In this document: piece after piece, positions 16,180 to 23,282 of the stretch
Layout of the letters: each line of letters begins with the position of its first letter
Position numbering within the stretch: the stretch's first letter is position 1
Source of the DNA: CAYTCZ01 sp964436315
GTDB taxonomy: Bacteria; Actinomycetota; Thermoleophilia; Gaiellales; Gaiellaceae
Direction: 5' to 3'
Length of the DNA stretch: 35,840 nucleotides
NCBI GenBank assembly: GCA_964436315.1
Contig: CAYTCZ010000026.1
Coordinates: 1-35,840, forward strand
Notes under the pieces: generated by a model
Told to the model about the DNA's origin: nothing
The model's database searches: none
What the model saw: only the letters and a program-made list of their open reading frames with translations
Program-made: the position numbers and the translations under genes

Positions 16180-17685
16180 GTGAGAGTGCGCAGCGCTGAC
16201 GAGTTCGAAGGTCGCTTGGCCAAGTATGTCTTCGAGCGATCGGAAGAGGCGCGTGCCGTTCGGGTCGGCGAGAAGGAGACGAGCGAGCAGGCCGCCATCG
16301 TCGCTCGTTACGCGGACCTGTTCACACGCGAGCAGCATGCTTCGCTACGAGATTCAGAGGACGAGAGCGACGGCCTCGAGCGGGAGCGGCTTCGGAGGCT
16401 TCGGGAGGCCTGTGCGAGCGGCATTGCCGCGGCCGAACTCTCCGAGGACTACGACGAGCTTGAGAATGCGATCCTCGCCCATCGGATTGAGTTCCGCGGA
16501 GAATCGATGCCACTCAGGTCTGCCCAGGCGCGCCTCGCTGTCCTCGACGCGTACGCGGATCGTGAAGAGCTCGGGGAACTCACAGGCGAGGCATCAGCCC
16601 TCTTCAACGATGGCCGGTTCAGCCTGCTCAGTCGCGCTGACGCGATCGATTCTGCCTTGTCGGGGGAGCCCGACCCAATCGCCCGGAGCTCAGAGCTGAA
16701 GGGCATCGACCTGAGATCTCTCGCCAAGGCGCTGAGCGTCACGACGACCAAGCAGGCCGGCTTCTGGCCTGCGTTTCGACAACGATGGGTCGAACAACTC
16801 CTCGGAGACGACACCGAGCTCGAGCCCAGCTCGTCTCACGTCGCGTACATCCGACGGCTCTCGCCGATGGCCGATGTGTATACGAAGGAACGCTCGGTTC
16901 CTGTGTGCCTTGAGACTCTCGAGAAGCTTGGCTTCGACTTAGCTCACGACTCGAGCATTCAGCTGGACTTGGACGACCGACCTCAGAAGAACCCTCGGGC
17001 TTGTGTCATCGCGTCAGACCCTCCACGTGTCGTCCATCTGATCACCCGTTCGCAGGGCGGGCTTCACGACTATCAGGCACTCCTTCATGAGGCCGGTCAC
17101 GCACTCCACTACGCCGGCTGTGATCTGCAACTTCCGTATACCTTTCGGAAGCTCGCTCGAGACCACGCGCTGACCGAGATCTACTCGTTTCTCATAGAGT
17201 CGATCACCCGCGAGGTCGCATGGCATGCCAAGCACTTCGGTCTCGACGATCAGGAGGCGGGCAACCGCGCTGAAGCTACGCGCTTTCTCGAATTGTATCT
17301 CTTCCGCCGCTACGCCGCGAAGTTGCATTACGAGCTTCAGGTTTGGGCCGACTTCGATAACGCGTTCGACTACGCGCCCATCTACTCCGAGCGCCTCCTT
17401 TCTGCCACGGGCTTTCGGTACCGAGCCGATGGCTTCCTGGCCGACATGGATGAGGGCTTCTATTCCGCCGACTACCTTCGAGCCTGGATCAGAGCCGCCC
17501 AAGTCCGGCAGTTCCTCCGGACCGAATACGGTGAGGATTGGTGGAAAATGGCCGAGACCGGCGCATTTCTGCGAGAGCTCTTCTTCGAGGGAACGCGGCC
17601 GAGTAGTGAAGAGATCGCTGAGCGTCTCGGCTTTGAGCCGTTGGACACACGTCCGCTCCTCGACGAGCTTGCCGATTCCGTCTGA
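16180..17685 (+). CDS. Putative zinc metallopeptidase, M3-like gluzincin, function unknown
   Basis: This 501-residue, acidic, mostly helical protein has no signal peptide or membrane segment. The only clear catalytic signature is HEAGHALHYA at residues 303-312 (HEXXH), with a candidate third ligand E333 in LTEIYSFLIES, 26 residues on. That resembles the M3 oligopeptidase arrangement, in which Glu lies about 25 residues after the second His. The N-terminal 200 residues are helical and charged, with SMPLRSAQARLAVLDAYADR. I cannot name a subfamily; M32-like carboxypeptidase is another option. The start is GTG at 16180 or GTG at 16186; the purine run AAAGAGGGG just upstream suits 16186. It is not part of the usual era neighbourhood. 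Confidence 0.7.
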   Translation: MRVRSADEFEGRLAKYVFERSEEARAVRVGEKETSEQAAIVARYADLFTREQHASLRDSEDESDGLERERLRRLREACASGIAAAELSEDYDELENAILAHRIEFRGESMPLRSAQARLAVLDAYADREELGELTGEASALFNDGRFSLLSRADAIDSALSGEPDPIARSSELKGIDLRSLAKALSVTTTKQAGFWPAFRQRWVEQLLGDDTELEPSSSHVAYIRRLSPMADVYTKERSVPVCLETLEKLGFDLAHDSSIQLDLDDRPQKNPRACVIASDPPRVVHLITRSQGGLHDYQALLHEAGHALHYAGCDLQLPYTFRKLARDHALTEIYSFLIESITREVAWHAKHFGLDDQEAGNRAEATRFLELYLFRRYAAKLHYELQVWADFDNAFDYAPIYSERLLSATGFRYRADGFLADMDEGFYSADYLRAWIRAAQVRQFLRTEYGEDWWKMAETGAFLRELFFEGTRPSSEEIAERLGFEPLDTRPLLDELADSV

Positions 17686-17767
17686 CATGGCTCGACGGCA
17701 CACGCCCAGACAGGAGGGCCGGAGCGGGTACTCGTCCGCGCCGGGTTAGACTGGAGTCGAGATCCGC

Positions 17768-18706
17768 ATGGCCCAGGCACCAGCGCTTCCACATGGATTT
17801 GAGCTCCCTCTCGAGCCCCGGCTTCCTCGAATCGGATCGGTCGACCAGGTCGCGGTCGAGGAGCGGGCGATCTCGTTGTCGCGACGGTCGATAAAGCGCG
17901 AGTCGAAGTTGTTCGCGCTCGACCTCGCTGTCCGAATGTGCGATCTGACCACGCTCGAGGGCGCGGATACACCGGGCAAAGTCGCCGCTCTCTGCTCAAA
18001 AGCGCTTCGGCCGGATCCCTCCGATCCTGCTATCCCTTCGGTGGCGTCGGTGTGCGTGTACCCGAGTCTCGTACGTCAGGCGGCGAAGCATCTTGACGCA
18101 AGCGCGGTAAAGGTTTGCTCGGTCGCGACCGCGTTCCCGGCCGGTCAGAGCCCGACCGATCTCAAAGTTGATGAAGCACGCCGTGCGGTCGAGTTGGGTG
18201 CGAACGAAGTCGACATGGTTATTGATCGTGGGGCGTTCCTTTCCGGAAACTACGCGAAGGTCTACGAGGAAGTTCGGCTGGTGAAGGAGGCGAGCGCTCC
18301 TGCCCATTTGAAGGTGATCCTCGAGACCGGTGAACTCGGTACGTACGACAACGTCAGACGTGCGAGCCTGCTTGCGATCGCGGGCGGCGCCGACTTCATC
18401 AAGACCTCCACCGGAAAAGTGCAGCCGGCGGCGACGCTTCCAGTCTGTCTCGTCATGCTCGAGGCCGCCCGGGATGTGTACGAGGAGACCGGCAAGCGAG
18501 TTGGTGTGAAAGTCGCCGGGGGTATCAGAGCGAGCAAGCAGGCGGTTCAGTATCTCGTCGTGGTAAACGAGACGCTGGGGCCTGAGTGGTTGACGCCAGA
18601 CCTCTTCCGCTTTGGTGCCTCATCTCTGCTCAATGACGTGCTGATGCAGATCAGGAAGGAGAAGACGGGTCGCTATCAAAGCCCCGACTACTTCACCGTT
18701 GATTGA
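17768..18706 (+). CDS. deoC: Deoxyribose-phosphate aldolase
   Basis: DeoC cleaves 2-deoxyribose-5-phosphate to glyceraldehyde-3-phosphate and acetaldehyde. The 312-residue protein belongs to the long form. The Schiff-base lysine is in FIKTSTGKV, the second catalytic lysine in GVKVAGGIR, and the acid-base Asp in EVDMVID, so the aldolase triad is intact. About 60 N-terminal residues precede the barrel core (MCDLTTLEGADTPGKV). A TAGACT hexamer at 17747-17752 could be the -10 of a short-leader promoter for ATG 17768. The following genes are aldehyde dehydrogenases, which could oxidise the acetaldehyde product, and a cytidine deaminase lies upstream, so the context is deoxynucleoside catabolism. 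Confidence 0.95.
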   Translation: MAQAPALPHGFELPLEPRLPRIGSVDQVAVEERAISLSRRSIKRESKLFALDLAVRMCDLTTLEGADTPGKVAALCSKALRPDPSDPAIPSVASVCVYPSLVRQAAKHLDASAVKVCSVATAFPAGQSPTDLKVDEARRAVELGANEVDMVIDRGAFLSGNYAKVYEEVRLVKEASAPAHLKVILETGELGTYDNVRRASLLAIAGGADFIKTSTGKVQPAATLPVCLVMLEAARDVYEETGKRVGVKVAGGIRASKQAVQYLVVVNETLGPEWLTPDLFRFGASSLLNDVLMQIRKEKTGRYQSPDYFTVD

Positions 18707-18769
18707 GACCGCTCGACTGAGAGTTGTCTATGGCCGGCCCGCCCTTTCGTCATCCGGCGACTCGAGAAC

Positions 18770-20263
18770 ATGAACGACGCAGGCTCCAAGCTCGAAAAGC
18801 GCCAGGACGGCTCGCTCGTTCCGTCGGCTTTCGAATACGCAGCGGCTCCAGAGTCTCGGGACATCGTCTCTCTCGATGAGCGATACGGTCTCTTCATCGG
18901 CGGCGAGTTTGTCGAGCCACGTTCCGCTGAATTCCACGCCAGCGTCAATCCCGCGAACGAAGAGCCGCTTGCCGAGTTCGCGTACGCCGGCGACGAAGAC
19001 GTCGGCGCGGCTGTTGCGGCGGCACGCGTCGCGTATGAAGACGGGTGGTCGAGCTGGGATCCCAGTGAGCGCGCGAAGGTCATCTTTCGGATCGCGCGAC
19101 TGTTGCAGGAACGCGCTCGCGAGTTCGCGGTGCTCGAGTCGCTCGACGGTGGAAAACCGATCCGCGAGTCACGAGACGTCGACCTCCCCCTGGCCGCCGC
19201 CCACTTCTTCTACTACGCAGGCTGGGCGGACAAGTTGGAGTACGCCTTTCCGAATCGGCGGCCTCGTCCGATCGGAGTCGCAGCCCAGATCATCCCCTGG
19301 AACTTCCCACTCCTCATGCTCGCGTGGAAGGTCGCTCCCGCACTCGCGGCCGGCAATACGGTCGTATTGAAACCGGCGGAGACGACTCCGCTCACAGCCC
19401 TGCTGTTTTGTGACGTTCTTCGTCAAGCGGAGGTCCCCCCGGGCGTGGTCAACATCGTGACCGGGGACGGACGGACCGGAGCTTCTCTTGTCCGCCACGA
19501 GGACGTCGACACGGTCGCGTTCACCGGCTCGACTGAGGTCGGCAAGGAGATCCAGAAGGCCGTCGCCGGAACCGGTAAGCGGCTAACACTCGAACTCGGC
19601 GGCAAGGCGGCCAATGTCATCTTCGACGACGCCCCGCTCGATCAGGCCGTCGAAGGCATCGTGAACGGGATCTACTTCAACCAAGGCCACGTGTGCTGTG
19701 CCGGCTCTCGACTGTTCGTCCAGGAGTCGATTCAGGACGCCGTCATGACGAGGCTCAAGAGACGACTCACCACACTCCGGGTCGGTGATCCGCTCGACAA
19801 GAACACCGATCTCGGGGCGATCAATTCGAAGATGCAACTGGACAAGATCACTGAGCTCGTGGAGAGCGGACGGAACGAGGGGGCTGAGATCTACCAGCCG
19901 AGTTGTCAGCTGCCCGACAAGGGTTGGTGGTTCGCGCCGACCGTATTCACCGAGGTGGCCCAGAGCTATCGGATTGCGCAGGAGGAGATCTTCGGCCCTG
20001 TCCTCTCGGTGTTGACCTTCCGGACACCCGACGAAGCGGTCGAGAAGGCGAACAACACACCGTACGGACTGTCGGCGGGCGTTTGGACTGAGAAGGGCTC
20101 ACGCATCTTGTCGATGGCGCAGCGGCTTCGAGCCGGAGTGATTTGGGCCAACACGTACAACCGCTTCGACCCGGCTTCACCGTTTGGCGGCTACAAGGAG
20201 TCCGGCTTCGGTCGGGAGGGAGGGCTCCATGGCCTCGCGCCGTACCTCAGCTTCGATGAGTGA
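18770..20263 (+). CDS. Aldehyde dehydrogenase, full-length, ALDH16-like N-terminal partner
   Basis: This NAD(P)-dependent aldehyde dehydrogenase of 497 residues has an intact active site: oxyanion-hole Asn178 in IPWNFP, general-base Glu275 in LELGGK and nucleophile Cys309 in FNQGHVCCAGSR. The C-terminal FGGYKESGFGREGG segment is normal. About 40 extra N-terminal residues precede the usual start of the fold. It lies 63 bases after deoC and may oxidise acetaldehyde to acetate. The YYAGWADKLE motif near residue 149 recurs in the shorter downstream homologue. Together the two look like the halves of a two-domain ALDH16 protein. True substrate is not proven; confidence in the family is high. Confidence 0.93.
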   Translation: MNDAGSKLEKRQDGSLVPSAFEYAAAPESRDIVSLDERYGLFIGGEFVEPRSAEFHASVNPANEEPLAEFAYAGDEDVGAAVAAARVAYEDGWSSWDPSERAKVIFRIARLLQERAREFAVLESLDGGKPIRESRDVDLPLAAAHFFYYAGWADKLEYAFPNRRPRPIGVAAQIIPWNFPLLMLAWKVAPALAAGNTVVLKPAETTPLTALLFCDVLRQAEVPPGVVNIVTGDGRTGASLVRHEDVDTVAFTGSTEVGKEIQKAVAGTGKRLTLELGGKAANVIFDDAPLDQAVEGIVNGIYFNQGHVCCAGSRLFVQESIQDAVMTRLKRRLTTLRVGDPLDKNTDLGAINSKMQLDKITELVESGRNEGAEIYQPSCQLPDKGWWFAPTVFTEVAQSYRIAQEEIFGPVLSVLTFRTPDEAVEKANNTPYGLSAGVWTEKGSRILSMAQRLRAGVIWANTYNRFDPASPFGGYKESGFGREGGLHGLAPYLSFDE

Positions 20264-20286
20264 TGTCCATCACGCACACCGCCACA

Positions 20287-20303
20287 CCCCACCCTGGGTG
20301 GGG
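20287..20303 (+). terminator. Strong GC hairpin after the full-length aldehyde dehydrogenase
   Basis: CCCCACCCTGGGTGGGG is a near-perfect palindrome starting 24 bases after the stop codon. Flanking ACACC and GGTGT can extend the stem with a small bulge. No U-tract follows directly (a TTTT occurs at 20327-20330), so it may be a processing or attenuation hairpin rather than a classical terminator. A closely similar GC palindrome occurs at 23127-23147. Confidence 0.4.
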
Positions 20304-20366
20304 AGGTGTCGTCCACCCACCGCCCGTTTTGATCGTAACTCGGCGGATGTGACGCGTTGCGCGCGC

Positions 20367-20452
20367 TCCATGCCAAGTAACAAGAGATCCATGCCAGAGC
20401 GTGCTCCCACCGCGGTGTTCGAACGCGGCCGTCGGGGGACGTTCTTGGCATG
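20367..20452. repeat. CATGCCA repeats in the gap between the two aldehyde dehydrogenases
   Basis: TCCATGCCA occurs at 20367-20375 and again at 20388-20396, exactly 21 bases apart (two helical turns). The reverse complement of the same heptamer, within CTTGGCATG, is at 20444-20452. CATGCCAAG at 20369-20377 and CTTGGCATG form a perfect 9-base inverted repeat with a 66-base spacer. The layout suits a transcription-factor operator ahead of the second aldehyde dehydrogenase. The distal arm covers an in-frame ATG at 20450, favouring the later start at 20483. Confidence 0.4.
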
Positions 20453-20482
20453 CGTCCCGTCGCTCGAGACTCTCAAGTGCGG

Positions 20483-21277
20483 ATGAGCCGACTGCCCATC
20501 AACAAGACGTACAAGCTCTACATCGACGGAGCATTCCCACGCTCAGAATCTGGGCGCTCCTACGAGCTTCAAGGCGCTAACGTGGCGTGGGGGTCACGGA
20601 AAGACCTTCGCGACGCGGTGAGTGCGGCTCGAAAAGCATTCCCCGGTTGGGCCGGGAAGACCGCCTACAACCGTGGCCAAATCCTCTACCGGGTCGCGGA
20701 GATACTCGAGGGGCGCCGCGGGCAGTTTGCGGAACTCGGCGTAGCCGACGATGAGGTGGGCGCGGCGATCGACTCCTGGGTTTGGTATGCCGGTTGGGCG
20801 GACAAGCTCGCTCAGGTTCTCGGCTCTTCAAATCCCGTGGCTGCCCCGTACTTCAACTTCACGCTGCCCGAGCCGACTGGAGTCGTGGGCGTGGTCGCCC
20901 CTGAGGCACCGCCGTTGCTCGGACTCGTCCGGCGGATCGCGCCCGTTCTCGTGGGCGGAAACACAGCAGTCGTCGTGGCGGCCGAGAGCCATCCTCTTGA
21001 GGCCATCACACTCTGTGAGGTTCTTGCTACGTCGGACGTCCCAGGGGGTGTCGTCAACGTCCTGACGGGTCGGAAGGACGAGTTGGCTCCCTGGATGGCA
21101 TCGCACATGGACGTCAATGCGCTCGATCTTCTCGGCATCGACACCGGTCGGGCCGACCTGGAGAGGCTTGCGGCCGAAAATGTGAAGCGAGTCGCGGGAA
21201 GCGGTGAAGGCCAGTCCCTCTGGCATGCGACCGAGTTTCTGGAGCTCAAGACCGTTTGGCACCCGATCGGGGTGTGA
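20483..21277 (+). CDS. Half-length aldehyde dehydrogenase homologue lacking the catalytic domain
   Basis: From ATG 20483 the protein is 264 residues and matches the N-terminal, NAD-binding half of aldehyde dehydrogenases: YKLYIDGAFPRSESG, RGQILYRVAEILEGR, YAGWADKLAQ, PTGVVGVVAPEAPPLLGL and VPGGVVNVLTGR. It stops before the LELGG glutamate and the nucleophile cysteine. The oxyanion-hole Asn motif is replaced (APEAPP instead of PWNFP) and the usual FTGS is LLGI. It therefore cannot be a self-sufficient dehydrogenase. The end is clean and coupled to the next gene by a GTGA overlap, so it is not a random truncation. It likely pairs with the upstream full-length enzyme, as the C-terminal pseudo-domain does in ALDH16. 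An in-frame ATG at 20450 would add 11 residues. Confidence 0.82.
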   Translation: MSRLPINKTYKLYIDGAFPRSESGRSYELQGANVAWGSRKDLRDAVSAARKAFPGWAGKTAYNRGQILYRVAEILEGRRGQFAELGVADDEVGAAIDSWVWYAGWADKLAQVLGSSNPVAAPYFNFTLPEPTGVVGVVAPEAPPLLGLVRRIAPVLVGGNTAVVVAAESHPLEAITLCEVLATSDVPGGVVNVLTGRKDELAPWMASHMDVNALDLLGIDTGRADLERLAAENVKRVAGSGEGQSLWHATEFLELKTVWHPIGV

Positions 21278-21915
21278 GGACGCGGGTGGGCCGGTTCAGC
21301 GAAGCGATCTCTGAGGGTGACGGAATCTCGATCATCCCGATTCTGTCCGGCGACATCGCAGCTCTGGCTGCACTCGCAGAGGAGGCCCGCGCCGAGGCTC
21401 TTGCCGTCCGGGTTGTCGACGACGTTGCGCGGGCGCGGTCAAGTACGGGCCTGCCGATCATCACCCGTGAGCGGATCGAAGCGGGCGAGCGACTCCGCGC
21501 CGTTGAGTCCGCCCGGGCTGACGCCTGTTGCCTTGTCGTCGGTCAGGTCGAGGACGGGGATCTTCTCGAGAATCTCTACGCTCAGGCCGCAGAGCTCGGG
21601 ATCGAGTGCGCACTCGACGTTCGCGATGAGGACGAGCTCGAGGCCGCGCTCGAGCGCGTCGATCCAGAGATTCTGATCCTGTCAGAACGGGATGCTGTTG
21701 ACGAAGTGGAGAGTCTCGAGCGAACGTTCGAACTGCTCGTGAACGTCCCAGCGGGCAAGCTTGTGATCTCGGAGAGCCGTATCTCGACGCGCGCTGAGGT
21801 GCTTGCGCTCGAAGAAGCCGGCGTGGACGCACTGATCCTCTCGGACACGCCCGAAACAGGGCGATTCGCGGCGGTGATCGCCGAGCTCTCGGGGCCGGAA
21901 CCGCCGACTGCGTAG
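21274..21915 (+). CDS. Degenerate indole-3-glycerol-phosphate-synthase-like barrel protein, function unknown
   Basis: The 213-residue acidic protein has a beta/alpha-barrel layout that follows TrpC: GLPIITRERI for the PVLRKDF strand, LGIECALDVRDEDELEAAL for the VEVHDEEEL strand, PEILILSERD for the INNRDL strand and KLVISESRISTRAEVLALEEAGVDALILSDT for the C-terminal AESGI region. Most catalytic residues of the synthase are replaced: the EIK lysine region reads IPIL, the second Lys is Arg, and the Asn of NNRDL is lost. Only the Glu of the SES strand remains. It is therefore unlikely to make tryptophan. GTG at 21274 overlaps the upstream stop as GTGA, linking it to the deoC-aldehyde dehydrogenase group. 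A sensory, scaffold or new enzymatic role is possible but unproven. Confidence 0.7.
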   Translation: MRTRVGRFSEAISEGDGISIIPILSGDIAALAALAEEARAEALAVRVVDDVARARSSTGLPIITRERIEAGERLRAVESARADACCLVVGQVEDGDLLENLYAQAAELGIECALDVRDEDELEAALERVDPEILILSERDAVDEVESLERTFELLVNVPAGKLVISESRISTRAEVLALEEAGVDALILSDTPETGRFAAVIAELSGPEPPTA

Positions 21916-21926
21916 TTCGAGTTCGC

Positions 21927-22973
21927 TCAGCCGAAGAACGCCTTGGCGACCGAGTACCACTCGGCTGGCACCGTCTTGATCTCGGTCACGGCACTCTCGA
22001 TCGGTACGGCGACGACGTCGTCTCCATGAAGGGCGGCCATCATTCCGAACTCCTCTGCCTCGACCAGATCGGCTGCTTTCAGCCCATAGCGCGTGGCGAG
22101 AATTCGATCACGAGCGGTGGGCGAACCGCCACGCTGTACGTGGCCGAGGACCGTCACGCGCGTTTCAAATCCAGTGCGCTCCTCAATCTCGCGCGCCAGG
22201 GCATCGCCCACGCCGCCGAGACGGATGTGCCCGAACGCATCGCGGGAAGCGTCTTTCGTGATCATTCGCGTGACACCTGATTCGTACGTCATCTTGTAGC
22301 CCTCGCTCACGACCACGATCGAGAAGTCTTTCCCTCGGCCGTGGCGACGCTCGAGCTCCGAGCAGCACTGTTCAACGGTGATCGGCTCCTCGGGGATCAG
22401 AATGACATCGGCTCCGCCCGCGATTCCGCTCATGACGGCGATCCAGCCCGTGTGTCGGCCCATTACTTCGACCACCATGACGCGGTTGTGGGATTCGGCA
22501 GTCGTATGGAGCCGATCAATTGCCTCCGTTGCAATCCAGACCGCCGTGTCGAAGCCGAAGGTGTAGTCGGTCGCCGAGAGGTCATTATCGATGGTCTTCG
22601 GGATCCCGACGACTGGAAAGCCGTGCTCCTCGTGGAGCTTCGCAGCGACTCCAAGCGTGTCCTCGCCGCCGATGGCGACCATCGCGTCGAGGCTTTCGTC
22701 CTCCGTCGTCGAAAGAACCTTGTCGACGCCTCCCTCGATCTTGTATGGGTTTGTTCGCGTCGTCCCGATGATCGTTCCGCCGCGCGGCAGGATTCCGCTG
22801 ATTTCTCGGTAGCCAAGCGAGAAGAGATCGTTCTCGATCAGGCCCCGCCAGCCGCCTCGTATCCCGATGTACTCGTGACCGCGATCGAGTGTCCGTCGGC
22901 CGACAGCTCTGATGACAGCATTGAGACCCGGGCAGTCGCCCCCGCCCGTCAGAACTCCCACCTTCTTGGACAC
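21927..22973 (-). CDS. 6-phosphofructokinase, probably pyrophosphate-dependent
   Basis: This 348-residue phosphofructokinase opens with VGVLTGGGDCPGLNAV and carries PKTIDND, GFDTA and MVVEVMGRHTGWIA, a standard active site. Two positions discriminate the phosphoryl donor. The GGDGS glycine of ATP enzymes is Asp here (GGEDT, D105), and the residue before TIDND is Lys (K126) instead of Gly. Both are hallmarks of PPi-PFK, as in the actinobacterial group III enzyme of Amycolatopsis. The reversible reaction on fructose-6-phosphate would serve glycolysis and gluconeogenesis. GTG at 22973 has a strong GGAGG about 7 bases upstream. It converges with the TrpC-like gene (11-base gap). Confidence 0.93.
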   Translation of the reverse strand: MSKKVGVLTGGGDCPGLNAVIRAVGRRTLDRGHEYIGIRGGWRGLIENDLFSLGYREISGILPRGGTIIGTTRTNPYKIEGGVDKVLSTTEDESLDAMVAIGGEDTLGVAAKLHEEHGFPVVGIPKTIDNDLSATDYTFGFDTAVWIATEAIDRLHTTAESHNRVMVVEVMGRHTGWIAVMSGIAGGADVILIPEEPITVEQCCSELERRHGRGKDFSIVVVSEGYKMTYESGVTRMITKDASRDAFGHIRLGGVGDALAREIEERTGFETRVTVLGHVQRGGSPTARDRILATRYGLKAADLVEAEEFGMMAALHGDDVVAVPIESAVTEIKTVPAEWYSVAKAFFG

Positions 22974-23015
22974 GCCTCCCCCTCCTCGGATTGCCTCTTG
23001 AACCTTTAGCGCCTA

Positions 23016-23100
23016 TGCCGAAGGCGGGAGTCGAACCCGCACGGGCCAAAGGCCCACTGGATTTTGAGTCCAGCGCGTCTCCCAGTTCCGCCACTTCGGC
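23016..23100 (-). tRNA. tRNA-Leu, anticodon CAA
   Basis: Reading the minus strand from 23100, a 7-base acceptor stem GCCGAAG pairs with CTTCGGC, followed by discriminator A at 23016. The anticodon stem CTGGA/TCCAG encloses CTCAAAA, giving anticodon CAA, which reads UUG. The long variable arm with GGGCC/GGCCC marks a class II tRNA, and the T-arm is GCGGGTTCGACTCCCGC. CCA is not encoded. It lies 43 bases upstream of pfk on the same strand. Confidence 0.97.
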
Positions 23101-23119
23101 TCGCGATTCAGAAAGGAGC

Positions 23120-23155
23120 TTAGTGCACCCCCGCCCGGGTGGGGGGTCCCACTAA
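23120..23155 (-). terminator. Two-part GC hairpin upstream of tRNA-Leu
   Basis: Outer arms TTAGTG (23120-23125) and CACTAA (23150-23155) are perfectly complementary. Inside is a second stem of CCCCCGCCC against GGGTGGGGG (23128-23145) with one G-U pair. Together they form a long, very stable hairpin. It lies after the threonine-dehydratase gene and 20 bases before the tRNA 5' end, so it could end the long minus-strand operon or act in the tRNA leader. There is no clear U-tract (CTAAGCTCC follows on the minus strand). Confidence 0.45.
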
Positions 23156-23156
23156 C

Positions 23157-23227
23157 CCGATCTTAATCGGTGCTATTTCGATACTTTCGAGCGGAAGGCG
23201 CCGGATCTCAAATCCCGCGTACGCGGG
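23157..23227. repeat. Small inverted repeats between the dehydratase gene and tRNA-Leu
   Basis: CCGAT-CTTA-ATCGG (23157-23170) is a perfect 5-base stem. CCCGCGTACGCGGG (23214-23227) is a perfect 14-base palindrome lying 55 bases after the dehydratase stop on the minus strand. The palindrome could be an operator or part of a transcript end. Together with the larger hairpin they make this 182-base gap unusually structured. No ORF is apparent in it. Confidence 0.45.
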
Positions 23228-23282
23228 CGAAGCGTGGAAGGATTCTGCGCCGATCCAGGACGGGGCAGCGTGCTGACCTGTT

